Assembly: GCA_963682025.1 (NCBI GenBank)
Contig: OY821518.1
Coordinates: 306,193,429 to 306,257,428, forward strand
Source of the DNA: Cordilura impudica
Taxonomy: Eukaryota > Arthropoda > Insecta > Diptera > Scathophagidae
DNA length: 64,000 bases
Direction of reading: 5' to 3'
Shown: in pieces, positions 23,977-35,500 of the stretch
How the letters are laid out: each line of letters starts with the position of its first letter
How positions within the stretch are numbered: position 1 is the stretch's first letter
Made by a program: the position numbers and the translations under genes
The notes under the pieces: model-generated
The model's database searches: none
Told to the model about the DNA's origin: nothing
Seen by the model: the letters and a program-made list of their open reading frames with translations, nothing else

Positions 23977-24345
23977 AAAATGTAAGTAGAAATGTTCCGT
24001 AAGTTTGTTAAAAACCAAGTAAAATACCCAATTGTAAAAATTTTATTAAAATTTTCATCTTCAAGTGTACGAATGCTTTTTCTTGTAAGTGCATATACCC
24101 TCTGCATACTGGCGTGGAAGGTATAAAAATGTATCAATTGAAAAAATATGTATATTTTATTTAATGTGTTTCTGTACAATTTGTGGGTATTCTATATATA
24201 TTCTTGGAAGGATGTCGGCCAAATGGACATATTTGCACATATCTACTATATATGATATACTGCTGAAACACTAGGAAACTACATAACAGCAGGGGCCAAA
24301 TCACCGCATTCGATATCGAGTAAAATCGATCGAAATTCCATATTT

Positions 24346-24690
24346 ATTTATTTATTTATTTCATTGACTGTCCTATGCTACAAGATTAAATCTTATAATT
24401 ACAGCATAGGATTTTATAAAGCTAAACAGGTTAATTTGTTTATAAGAATTAAATGTAAATTTAAAATCATAAAAACAAAATCATGACAGAAATTAAGCAT
24501 ATAATTTAAGAACTTCATTTTTAAATTTTAATGCGTTACTATTATAGCTGAATATGATATGGTAGTGCGTTCCAAAGGCGTATGGCATTGATAAAAAATT
24601 GCAACTCGGATACGAGCATTCCTTGATATGTATATGGCACATACATGTATTATACTCGTATGTGGAGTTATCTCCAAATCCTTCCGAGAA
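24346..24690 (-). pseudogene. 3' end of a non-LTR retrotransposon (ORF2 C-terminus, 3' UTR and tail)
   Basis: On the minus strand the peptide blocks SRNARIRVAIF, FINAIRLWNALPYHI and SNALKFKNEVLKLYA appear in order but in shifting frames. The F..AIRLWNALP pattern is typical of the C-terminus of insect non-LTR ORF2 proteins. After the stop come a short 3' UTR, a hairpin (TCCTATGCT...AGCATAGGA) and a (TAAA)n tail ending at about 24346. It is 5'-truncated and frameshifted. No target duplication was found. The assignment is by pattern only. Confidence 0.5.
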
Positions 24691-24808
24691 TATATAGAAT
24701 ACTAACAAAATGGAAAAATGGAAGAAAAAATAAAAAAAAAATATTTTTTTCTATTGAAACATTTTTTTTATAAATATTTTTATTTTTTATGTAAAACAAA
24801 AAGATTAA

Positions 24809-25362
24809 GGGCCATTATTACAACTTGCCTTTAAAGTAAATGTTAGTTAAAGGTAACTTTAGCTAAAGTGAACAATAAAGTTACCTTTAACTTCTTTTCG
24901 TTATTACAACTTCCCATTAAAATAAAATTAATATTTTTGATATTGTGGCAGCACCAAAGGAAACACCGATTACTTTTGACCAAATGAATTGATTTATCAA
25001 AATACATAGTGGCAATGTTCCTTTAGTTGTTCGCAAATAAACAATAAAAACAATAGAATAAAAACCAAAAACCTTTATTATAAGTTGCATAATTGTTTTA
25101 AATGTGTAATAAAACTTTTTAAAAATATACAAGCATATATTTAAGTATCTATAAATAAATTTATTTCCAAAACTAAATTGATGTGAATTTCGTCTTCATA
25201 GGTCAGAAAATGTGGCAATATTAAATACATAAACCTCACGTTAAAAGTTAAAGGCAACAATATCTTCCCTTTAGCTTATCGGTCACTTTGTAATAACGAA
25301 AAACTAATAATCTGCCTGATAAAATCCTAACTTTAGCTATTGGCAAGTTGTAATGATGGCCC
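24809..25362. mobile_element. MITE with 21 bp TIRs and a TAA target duplication (Harbinger-like)
   Basis: The left TIR GGGCCATTATTACAACTTGCC and the right TIR GGCAAGTTGTAATGATGGCCC match with one mismatch. TAA flanks both ends (24806-24808 and 25363-25365). A 3 bp TTA/TAA duplication with TIRs starting GGG is the usual signature of PIF/Harbinger elements. It contains short inverted AAAGTTACCTTTAACTT motifs but no transposase. Confidence 0.8.
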
Positions 25363-25839
25363 TAAGTGTGTCGAAAATGTGCTTTTGTTTATTTTTTGTT
25401 ATCATAATATAAGAGTATATAACTGCTAACTTTAACTTCACTCGTTTATGTCTTTTCTTTACATATTTAGCTTTCTCACTTAGACAACACTACGTTTAAA
25501 TTACCGGGTCTTTACAATAACTTGACTATATCACTGGCTTTATATTTCGTAAGTGCTCAAGGCTACAGGCATCTGCAGAAATTTTTACATATTTACCAAA
25601 ATAATCGAATACAAGTGAAGTAGGTATAAATTTATTTATATTTGATTTTCAAAAAAATACGTAACAAACAAATATCAAATTGCAATATTTTGGGTTGCAA
25701 GATCTAAAAAGTTATATAATTTTTTCTCCGTAGCTTGAATATTTTGTACAAAAACGTTGTTTGGGCTGTTGCAAATTCATCACATTCTATAATTAAGTTT
25801 TGAAAACGATTGCTAAATGTCACACATTTGGTAGTTCAT

Positions 25840-26620
25840 TTTGAAAACCGAAGAGTCTCCAATCCTCCAAGAACAACTAAGCCGGTTTCATTTGAATTGT
25901 GAAGAGCTTATGAGTTTACCAGAAATACCGAAGTTCCTCGAATTTATAAATGGAACGCATTTTAAAAAGAAAGGATAAAAGCAGAGTATGCAATCGGCCG
26001 TGTGTTCAACGAACATGTTTCTAATTTAGCGTGTTTTTGCCCTCGAATGCTGCTTCCCAATACAAAAGGACCAAAATAATTTGCTAATCCTAAAACAATC
26101 AGTGGAAATGAATGTGACAGGTTTCGAGAAACTTGTGAGTCCTTGGGGTTGATGGAATATGACACACAGTGTGACCTAGAGAAGCTGTATTGTGTTCTTA
26201 TCCCGAAAAACAGAGATATATTTTATATTTTAGGTGACATGTGCCACCTACCCAAACACCTTGAACTCTGGAACTCTTGAGCGTTTCAAAAATTATTTGT
26301 CAGAAGATATTCCTCACAAAAAACAAATGTTAAATTTCGGACTTTCGATAATTCAATTTATAACGAATCTCTCACAATTAATGTGGATAAATTTATCGCA
26401 ATGGTTGGAAAATATTTAGCCCATTCTTTATTCCGAGACCATGAATAAAAATATATTTTTGAACAGGTATTGATGCATATTAACTGCGAGGAGAGAACTC
26501 TTCTCTTTTTAGATGCTCCAGGAGACGCAGGTAGATCATGAACTAAAAGTAAAAGTTTGTCCAGAGCTAAACAGAACATGAACATTATCTGTGTGAAAGA
26601 GCTTTGTTTCCTTTAAAAAA
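25840..26620 (+). pseudogene. Decayed Helitron helicase fragment (RepHel)
   Basis: Peptide blocks in order, spread over frames and broken by stops: AEYAIGRVFNEHVSNLACFC, PRMLLPNTKGPK, FRETCESLGLMEYDTQCD, FKNYLSEDIPHKKQM, NSIYNESLTINVDKFIAM, then INCEERTLLFLDAPGD. The order matches the region between the Rep and Pif1-like helicase domains of insect Helitrons. The last block aligns with Walker A, where DAPGGTGKT is usual and the Gly/Lys are lost here. Homology ends soon after Walker A. Long dead. Assigned from memory of family motifs, not from a search. Confidence 0.7.
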
Positions 26621-26708
26621 GTAAACTGTGGCCCACATCTTCTACAAAATGCTTGCCAAAGTTCCTAATGAGTCCACCATATTAAGATCAGTGAATATTT
26701 CGTTAACT

Positions 26709-27198
26709 AAGTGGCTGATACACGACATCAAACTGCCGTATATATATATGATTGTGTGCGCATTTTGGTTTGATGGAGGTGATAGACGCTGTCAAACTCG
26801 CTCGTCAATATTCATTTTTAATCAGTCTTCGAAGTGTCAACATGCGGAAGAAAGAGAAAAAATAATGAATAAAAAAAAAATTGTATTGTTAATTTCTCAT
26901 ATATGTATTTGTTAGCATATTCCTTACATTTTGTATCCCACAACGCCGGTAAAGAACGATACACTTCCAGCAGTTCTAAAATAAAATTCTGATTCTCCAT
27001 TTTTCCGTGCGATGTTCATGCCACAAAATGAATATTGACGACTTTTGCTGATAGACGACATCAAACCGCATCCATATTTTGACGAAAATCTAAACGATTT
27101 TGATTTTCATCAAGCTCACACACAACGTGTACGTGTAACCAAAACAAGCACACAATCAAATATATTGACGGCAGTTTGATGTCGTGTATCAGCCACTT
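26709..27198. mobile_element. MITE with a perfect 29 bp TIR
   Basis: The left end AAGTGGCTGATACACGACAT continues as CAAACTGCC and is exactly complementary to the right end, which ends GTGTATCAGCCACTT. Weaker inverted similarity continues inwards (GATTGTGTG against CACACAATC). TA lies close to both ends, but the duplication cannot be fixed to one base. No coding capacity. Confidence 0.8.
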
Positions 27199-28439
27199 TA
27201 TGGTCAAAATGCAAAATGCAATTGACCGCAATCTAATTAGCGAGAGGAAAACATATTTTTTTTTCTCGCATACCCCTAACGTTTGGTTTTCTTTACGTCA
27301 TCTGTTAACATATTCAGTGTGTCAAATATTTATTTAATTTGCTTTTTCAACTTTTTGCAGTACATATAACCTCTTCGAGCAACACGTGCAATATAAATAA
27401 ATACAATATATACAAACACTATGGAACTTTAATGGTTACAGTCGCTAAATTTCTCATAAACAGGGTATAACTAATAAAATATTAGCAAAAATCTAAACAT
27501 TTCTAATATATTAATATTGAATTATTGATTAATATATGGAAATATTTTGAAAAACTCAAAATTAGAATATTTGTAGCCTCTCATACGAGTAAGTAACCAA
27601 CAGCAGGTACCACTTTTGTTTGAATCAAAGTGATGAGATTCAAGTTTATTATTAATTTAAATGGATGAAAATTAAATGCTAGTCGAAATATATCGGAGGC
27701 AACATATTTTTATCAGAAAAAATTCAATTTGATAAAATTGTTATAAACGATGACAAAGATCCAAAGGAATGAATGAATGCTGATGAACAATTTAATCTAA
27801 CTATTTGCACAAATATCTATTTAATGCAGGCACTTATTTTGGTTATACTCTAGCCATTTTAACATAACTGAGTTTTTGGACTGTTGCACAGTGTAATTAA
27901 CCTTTAAATTCTAACACCATTTAAATTTAAAATTAATTCCTTTTTTTATTCGTTTTTATTATAATTTCTTATTTATATTTCTATAAAAACAATGAATGTT
28001 TTTTTTATATAGAAATAATAAATTTCTGTCTAAAAAATGCACAATAATTTTCAGATTCTTGTACAGTGTTGTTAAAGCACATTGTTTAATAGACATATTC
28101 ATAAATTAGGAAGTTATTTTTGTACATTTCTTTAATTTATCAATTATCAGTTATTTGTGGTAAAATACGTCTAAAATGCCATATTGTAAAAAACCAACTA
28201 TAGAAAGTGATCGTCAAGTTCGTGAAAATGAACGACTCTTTAATTTATTATTATTTTTGCCTTATGTAAAATTTTAAAAAATTTTCCGAAATATATAAAG
28301 TATTTGTGAATTTTATATTACACTAGCTGTGCCCTGCTCTACTGGTCCTACTAATTTATTAAACGAATAAATGCAATCAAATAATGTGTTTGGCGTTTGA
28401 AATAAAAGACATAAATAATTTTTGGATTTTCAATAAATT
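27199..28439. other. AT-rich DNA with a short dispersed-repeat fragment
   Basis: Contains a partial copy (about 27897-28000) of the repeat seen at 19670-19790. No gene was found. Confidence 0.45.
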
Positions 28440-29720
28440 AAAATAAGTCGTGTCACATTACAAAGTTTTGGTTAATTTGTACATCGTAATAACATAATTG
28501 GGACAGCAATATTTAATTGCAGGCAAAACTAAGGAATTTAAAAATTCAGTAGGATAATTTACTACTTCGTCTAAATCCATAACACATTCTGTTGAATTGT
28601 ACATATGGAATTGCTTGAACGGAAATTTTATTTTGAAATACAATATTTATTTCATTAACGTCTTTGTTTTTTGCTGCCAATATTGCTCACTTCACTTAAC
28701 CAATTATGATTTTGGTATTGCTATACTATACTTCGATAAACTTTTTCGATCAAATCTTCTTTTGAATCTTTTATCATACAAAAATTATGTGGAAGTTTTG
28801 GAGTTTTTCCATTTCCAATAACCAATAATTGTTTTGAAAATGCTGCAGCTGAATCGTCGTTTTATAATTGGGACACTCAGAATTGTTGTTAGACTTAATT
28901 TTTGAACGTTTAATATAATTTCACGTGATTCAAATTGGTCTGCAGCAATAACTATTGCAACTTCATTAATTGCTTGCGCATTAAACCTTCTCGAGTGTTC
29001 TCCAACAGGAATTTTATCGGCTCTAATAACTATTTTATGATTATCAGATGGCATTTGTTCAACAGATGATTTAAATAATTTTATTAATTCATTATGTTGA
29101 AGAAGCAAATTTTGTAAAGATTCAATTATTTCTCCTCTTGTTCTTGAATTAATGTCACAACGTACATTTAATTCATCATCGAAATTTTCAATAAAATAAA
29201 TTTTTAAAAATTTATGTGTGTCATGTGGAAGTAGTAATAAAGAACCTGCTGAGTGATAAATTTGGCCTTGAACTTTGAAAGTCTCATGAAATTATAAGTA
29301 ATAATGTATGTTGCACCAAAAGAAGTCATTTGAAAAACATTATTGTACGTTTGAATGTTTGATAAAAAAAATGCTTCGATTGTGGTATTCCTCCCGAAAT
29401 TAATGTTAGCGATGCCTCTGGTAGATCATTTAAAACTGGCAATTTGACTTTACCTTTTGCACAACATAAGCTATGACTTTAATTTTTAAATTTCAATGCG
29501 TTGTAGTGTACATAAATATTATTCATTCTGCTTTGTTATAAGCTATAATAAATTGCATGATCATAACGAAAAGCGAGAAGTCTTAATTATTAATCTGCTA
29601 GTATTTGATATGCTTGTTCTTGTTTGTGGATTTCTTAATCGGATAGATTGATTTCTTAATTCAAGTTGTTCATGATCGTTTGCACGTGACTGTGATGTAT
29701 ATGTTTTTAATGTTATTGTC
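28440..29720 (-). pseudogene. Decayed, internally deleted Helitron (Rep region joined to helicase C-terminus)
   Basis: Reading leftwards on the minus strand: SQSRANDHEQLELRNQSIRL (the Arg-rich N-terminal repeats), FRYDHAIYY, NALKFKN, GKVKLPVLNDLPEASLTLI, NVFQMTSFGA, TFKVQGQIYHSAGSLLLLP, HDTHKFLKIYF, VIRADKIPVGEHSRRFNAQA and INEVAIVIAADQFESREIIL. These are the hallmark blocks of the Helitron-like N-terminal domain. The sequence then jumps to the far C-terminal helicase part (DLDEVVNYPTEFLNSL, then MYKLTKTL), so the middle, with the two-Tyr Rep motif and Walker A, is missing. Many stops and frame changes make it inactive. It is in the opposite orientation to the fragment at 25840 and so probably an independent insertion. 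Confidence 0.75.
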
Positions 29721-29987
29721 CCGTATTGATAATAAAAAATCGGATTTATAACTCTGTCATATATGTTTAATACAAATAATTTGTAAAATTTTGATTATCC
29801 TTCAATAATATGATAAAAAAATAGCTATAAAATATGACAAGCAATAGCATTTGACATTCCATTTTTTTTACTTTTTAAAATTGGTTATTTTCAAAACCAT
29901 TCTCATCATCCATAGATCAGACATGTAAAATTAAATTTGGTCCATTGGTTCTTTAGTTTTAGTGCGACAAACATATATGTAATTTTT

Positions 29988-31300
29988 AAGGGTGTGAAGT
30001 TAGCGACGAAAGTTAACTACGTTTTTCAAAAATGTTAAAAACTTAACAGAGCCTGTTAAATTAACAGAATTTTTGTGAAGATAACTACGAAAGTTAAATA
30101 CGTTCTACAAAATGTTATGTATATAGAGAATGTTGAACTAATATGTTTGTATGTTTTTTTGAAGATAACTACGGAAATTAAATACGTTTTACAAATAAGT
30201 TGAGGGATTTAGCCATATAGTGGCATTTGTAGATTAGGACTAGTAAATTATAAAAAAAATAAGAATAAATTGAATTTTACGAAAAGATCAAAGTACGAAA
30301 TATCGTTTTAAAAAAACATATGAAATTTTTTTATACTACTATATGAGAAAATTAAATGGCAAAATTGGACCAAATTGTTCGAGGAGGGGCTTAGCCCTAT
30401 ATGAGAGTTTATAGATTAGGACTACTAGTTTACAAAAAGAGCAAAAATATGAAAATCGTTAGTAACGTTTTTAAGAAATATCGTTTTAAAAAAAACATAT
30501 GAAATTTTTTTATACTACTATATGAGAAAATTAAATGGCAAAATTGGACCAAATGGTTCGAGGAGGGGCTTAGCCCTATATGAGAGTTTATAGATTAGGA
30601 CTACTAGTTTACAAATAGAGCAAAAATATGAAAATCGTTGGTAACGTTTTTAAGAAATATCGTTTTAAAAAAAAACATATGAAATTTTTTTATATTACTA
30701 TATGAGAAAATTAAATGGCAAAATTGGACCAAATGGTTCGAGGAGGGGCTTAGCCATATATGAGAGTTTATAGATTAGGACTACTAGTTTACAAAAAGAG
30801 CAAAAATATGAAAATCGTTAGTAACGTTTTTAAGAAATATCGTTTTAAAAAAAACATATGAAATTTTTTAATACTACTATATGAGAAAATAAATGGCAAA
30901 ATTGGACCAAATGGTTCGAGGAGGGGCTTAGCCCTATATGAGAGTTTATAGATTAGGACTACTAGTTTACAAAAAGAGCAAAAATATGAAAATCGTTAGT
31001 AACGTTTTTAAGAAATATCGTTTTAAAAAAAACATATGAAATTTTTTTATACTACTATATGAGAAAATTAAATGGCAAAATTGGACCAAATGGTTCGAGG
31101 AGGGGCTTAGCCCTATATGAGAGTTTATAGATTAGGACCACTAGTTTACAAAAAGAGCAAAAAAATGAAAATCGTTAGTAACGTTTTTAAGAAATATCGT
31201 TTTAAAAAAAATATGATTTTTTTTCCCTTAGTACTATATGGAAAAACTAAATGACGTAATTGGACAAAATGGTTCAAGGAGGAGTTTAGCCATTTTTTAA
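29988..31300. repeat. Left arm of the foldback element, six 179 bp tandem units
   Basis: The box GAGGAGGGGCTTAGCC (last copy degenerate) lies at 30381, 30560, 30740, 30918, 31097 and 31276, spacings 178-180. The units also share AAATATCGTTTTAAAAAA, ATACTACTATATGAGAAAAT and TAGATTAGGACTACTAGTTT and are nearly identical except the innermost. The outer 310 bp contains repeated GAAGATAACTACG(G/A)AA motifs. Confidence 0.9.
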
Positions 31301-31960
31301 TTTTTTTTTTTTGTATCTGAGTGGCAGTGTAATGTACATGCAGTGTAATGTACATGGTACAACCTTCCGCTAAGTCAACAACTAAACAGCAATGTTAAAA
31401 GTTTCAAAACTCTTTTATTTTACGTTTGTAAGTAAAATTTTGTTTTATTTACGAATTATGTTATGCTGATAATTAATAATATTAAAAAATGGAAAATGAA
31501 AAAGACAAAATTAAAAACTAAAAATTAAAAATTAAAAATTAAACATTAAAAATAAAAAGTTAAATTTTTTTTTGCATCGGGTTTAAAATAATATGAACAA
31601 AAATATAAGATAATAATAAAAATGAGGATCAAAAAATAATAATGTTAATATGTTAACGTATTTACCTTAATGCAGAGCAAATATTTGTATTGTAAAGGTA
31701 TAATAAAAATGTTTTCCTATAAATAATTGTGTTTATAAAATATCAAAATGAGATGAGATTAATTTGCTTAACATTACTTATATTAAATATCAACTGTATA
31801 GTTTCTGGTTTCAATTTTGTTAAATAAATTGTTGCCTTTTTTCAATTGAGGTCTAAAAACAATGTTGGTGGTTATAATTTATATAAAAAAATTAAAATCT
31901 AATAGAATATATTTTAAAAATAATTTGTTGAGATTGTAAACTGATTTGAGTGTTTTCTAA
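31301..31960. other. Core between the foldback arms, non-coding
   Basis: AT-rich, with a short duplication GTGTAATGTACATG (about 31327-31356) and runs of TTAAAAATTAAAAATTAAA. No frame resembles a transposase. Confidence 0.55.
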
Positions 31961-32255
31961 ATATTAATACAAATCCTAATCTATAAACTCTCATATCGGG
32001 CTAAGCCCCTCCTCGAACCATTTGATCCAATTTTGCCATTTAATTTTCTCATATAGTAGTATAAAAAAATTTCATGTTTTTTTTAAAACGATATTTCTTA
32101 AAAACGTTACTAACGATTTTCATATTTTTGCTCTTTTTGTAAACTAGTAGTCCTAATCTATAAACTCTCATATAGGACTAAGCCCCTCCTCGAACCATTT
32201 GGTCCAATTTTGCCATTTAATTTTCTCATATAGTAATATAAAAAAATTTCATATG

Positions 32256-32469
32256 TATTGTGTTTCTTTTATATATAACACGCTTTATTAAATTCAATTA
32301 AAAAGAAAGATACGTTAAGGTACAAAATGTTAAAGCTGTAAAAAGTATGTATAAGTATATATGACTTGCATATCTCTATGTACAAAAAGGAGAATAATGT
32401 AAATGTCAAAACGAATAGATCAGATGTTGGTACTAACAATGTTGCCATATTACAGTTGAAGATACAATA
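32256..32469 (-). repeat. 3' LTR of the gypsy element
   Basis: 214 bp, identical by eye to the copy at 36710-36923. As the minus-strand downstream LTR it would supply the polyadenylation site. Confidence 0.93.
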
Positions 32470-32502
32470 GTTCTCCCACGCTTATAAGACATCCATCAGA
32501 TA

Positions 32503-35500
32503 CTAAAATACATAATCGTTCAGATATGCAGGTCCACGACGTTGTCGGGCAGTCCTACGTAAGGATTGTTGAGTCGGTGTCGATGGTACTTCATCAGTGT
32601 TCTGATCATCAAGATTTTCTGCCTGTGTTGGAAACAGGATTAGATCTTGCAAATCTGGACTAGGAACTTTTGGACCTGGATCCTTTTGTGGTTGGATAAC
32701 ATCCGAATTTATGCTTGGTGGAATTTCCGTTAATCGTAGTTGATCTATGTGACGTTTGAAAATGTATCCATCATCTAATTTCACTTGATAATGGAGATGA
32801 CCAAATTTTTTAGTAACGGTACCCAACTTCCATAAATTTTTATTACTTGCATAATAGCGAGCTTGTACTCGATCACCCTCGCTTAATTGTCGGGCCTTAC
32901 GTCGGTCCGTAGAATTTCGAATTTGAATCTTAGGAGGCTTTAACGCATCGAGTTGAATTCTAATTTGTCTATTGAGGTATTGTTCCGATGGTGTTTTGCC
33001 ATTTGCAAGTGGTGTTGCTCGATATCGAAACAGAATTTCCCTTATCTTCTGGCGTATAGGGCGAGGATCATCTTTCATAGCTTTAAGTCTATTTTTAAGG
33101 GTTTGAACATTACGCTCGGCCAATCCGTTCGTAGCGGGGTGACCCGGTGCAATTAATTTTTGAAAAATCCCAGCGTTTGTACAAAATGATTGAAATTCAT
33201 CGCTGGTGAAAATTTTAGCGTTGTCGGATACGATGACATCCGGATACCCATGTCTCGAAAACAAATCTAATAGCAGTTCAATTGTAGATTTTGATGTTGG
33301 AGAAAAAGGTGTTAATCCAATTTCGGCCCATTTTGATTTCGCATCCATCACAACCAAATAGAAATGTTCTTGAAAAACGCCAGCATAATCGATGTGGATG
33401 CGTTGCCAATTATGTTCTGGCTCCTCCCACGTATGTAACTTTGCTTTAGGGGGATTCGACTTCACGTTCATGCATGCTTCACACTCTCTAACTAAATGTT
33501 CGATATCTTTGTCAATAGACTTCCAATACACATATCTCCTGGCTAATTGCTTCATCTTTGAAATTCCGATATGGGTTTGGTGAAGCTCTGTCAACACGCT
33601 ACTTTGCAAAGAATTAGGTATTACTACCCGTTGACCTCTAAACACAATACCATTATTGAGAGTAAACATGGTGTTTTCCACGCAATTAGTTCGAAGATTG
33701 TGTACCAGCATTGAAAGATGTTGATCTTTATTCGTTTCCGCTTGAAGGGTTTTGAAGTTTAAGTTGAATGTTGAAATTTGTTGTACAGATGATTCGCAGA
33801 GTAGATTTACTTCTTCATTGATGGCTGTATCGTTTAACAAAGGAGATTTTACAGGAGCTCTGGATAAACAATCGGCGTTTACATTTTCAATTCCCTTTTT
33901 ATAAACAACTTTGTAATTGAAACCTGAAAGGAATGCCGCATATCTTTGAAGACGAGAGAATGTCATTTGTGGTAACTTTGCATTTTGGTGAAAAATTCGA
34001 ACTAGAGGTTGATTATCGGTTATTAGAATAAACGATCTTGCAAATAGATATTGATAGAAATAGTCAACTGAAAATACTATAGCCAGTGCTTCGCGATCAA
34101 TTTGAGAATAATTTTTTTCAGCTTCCGTAAGCGATCTTGAGGCAAACGCAATAGGGCGCTCTTCATCTCCGATTATGTGGGACAGTACACCAGCAATTCC
34201 AGTTGGACTAGCATCGCAGGCCAATTGCAGTGGCAGTCTCGGATTATATGGAGCTAGTACACGATCGCTTGCAATTTCTTCCTTGATATTATTAAAAGCC
34301 TTTTCACATTGCAGGGTCCATTTAAAAGTTGCGTTTTTTTTTGTGAGGCTTCGTAAGGGTGATGTAAGCGTTGAACAATTGGGAATGAAACGCGAATAGT
34401 ACGTCACCATCCCCAAGAACCGCCGCACGTCTTCGACTGATTCTGGTTTCGGAAGCTCTATAATGGAAGAAATTTTTGATTTTGATTTTAAAATTTGATT
34501 TAGTTTGATAACATGACCTAAAAATTCTATTTCTTCTTGAAAGAATCGACATTTGTCTTTATTTAAGTGTAGATCATATTTTCGCAACTGATGTAAACAT
34601 TTTGATAAATTTTCCAGGCATTCAGATTTCGTTGCCCCATGTATAATGATGTCATCAAAATACGCTTCGGTTTTGGGAATGTCATGTAAAATTTGATTAA
34701 TTATTCGATTGAATTCAGATGGTGCCGTTTTGATACCGAAAGACAACCGGTTTACTTTATAAGTGCCACGATGTGTTGACATGGTTTGTATTTTTCTTGA
34801 GTCGTCATCGACAGGAATGTGCAAATACGCTTTGTATAGGTCTAAGGTACAAAAATACTTCGAGTTACGCAAGCAGTTGAAAATATCTTCAATTTTTCTA
34901 ATTGGGCTATGAGCGTCCACCAGTCGTTCGTTCACGCCTACTTTATAATCCACGCACAACCGTACCCCACCGTCCGATTTCGGTATGACCACAAGAGGTG
35001 ACCCCCAATCGCTTATTTCAGTTTTTGAAATCACGCCTGATGCCTCCAACTGGTCGAGTTCATGGTTGACTTTTTGGACTAACGCGTATGGAATTTCTCG
35101 CTGTCGTGTAAATATAGGCTTTGCATCGTTTCGCAATTTAAGCGATATTGTGTATTGTTTGACGCATCCAATTTTTGGTTTGAAAATATCTTGAAATTCG
35201 TTCAAAATTGAATCGATTTTGTTCACAATATTTATTTGATTCGTGGCATATGAAGAATTGATTTCATTTAAATTTATGTTCAGTTTCCGAATCCATTGAC
35301 GGCCAAGGAGTGCTGTATATTCCTCTGGAACAATGTAGATTTCATCAACAATTGATGTACCTTCATATTCACCTTTGACTAAAATCTTCCCATCAGGGGT
35401 AAAAATATCTTTGGTGTATGACCGAAACGAAAGGTTGGCTGGTAACAATGGAACATTGAGGTTAAGTTTGGAAAATTGATCCCTTGGTAAAAATGTATAT

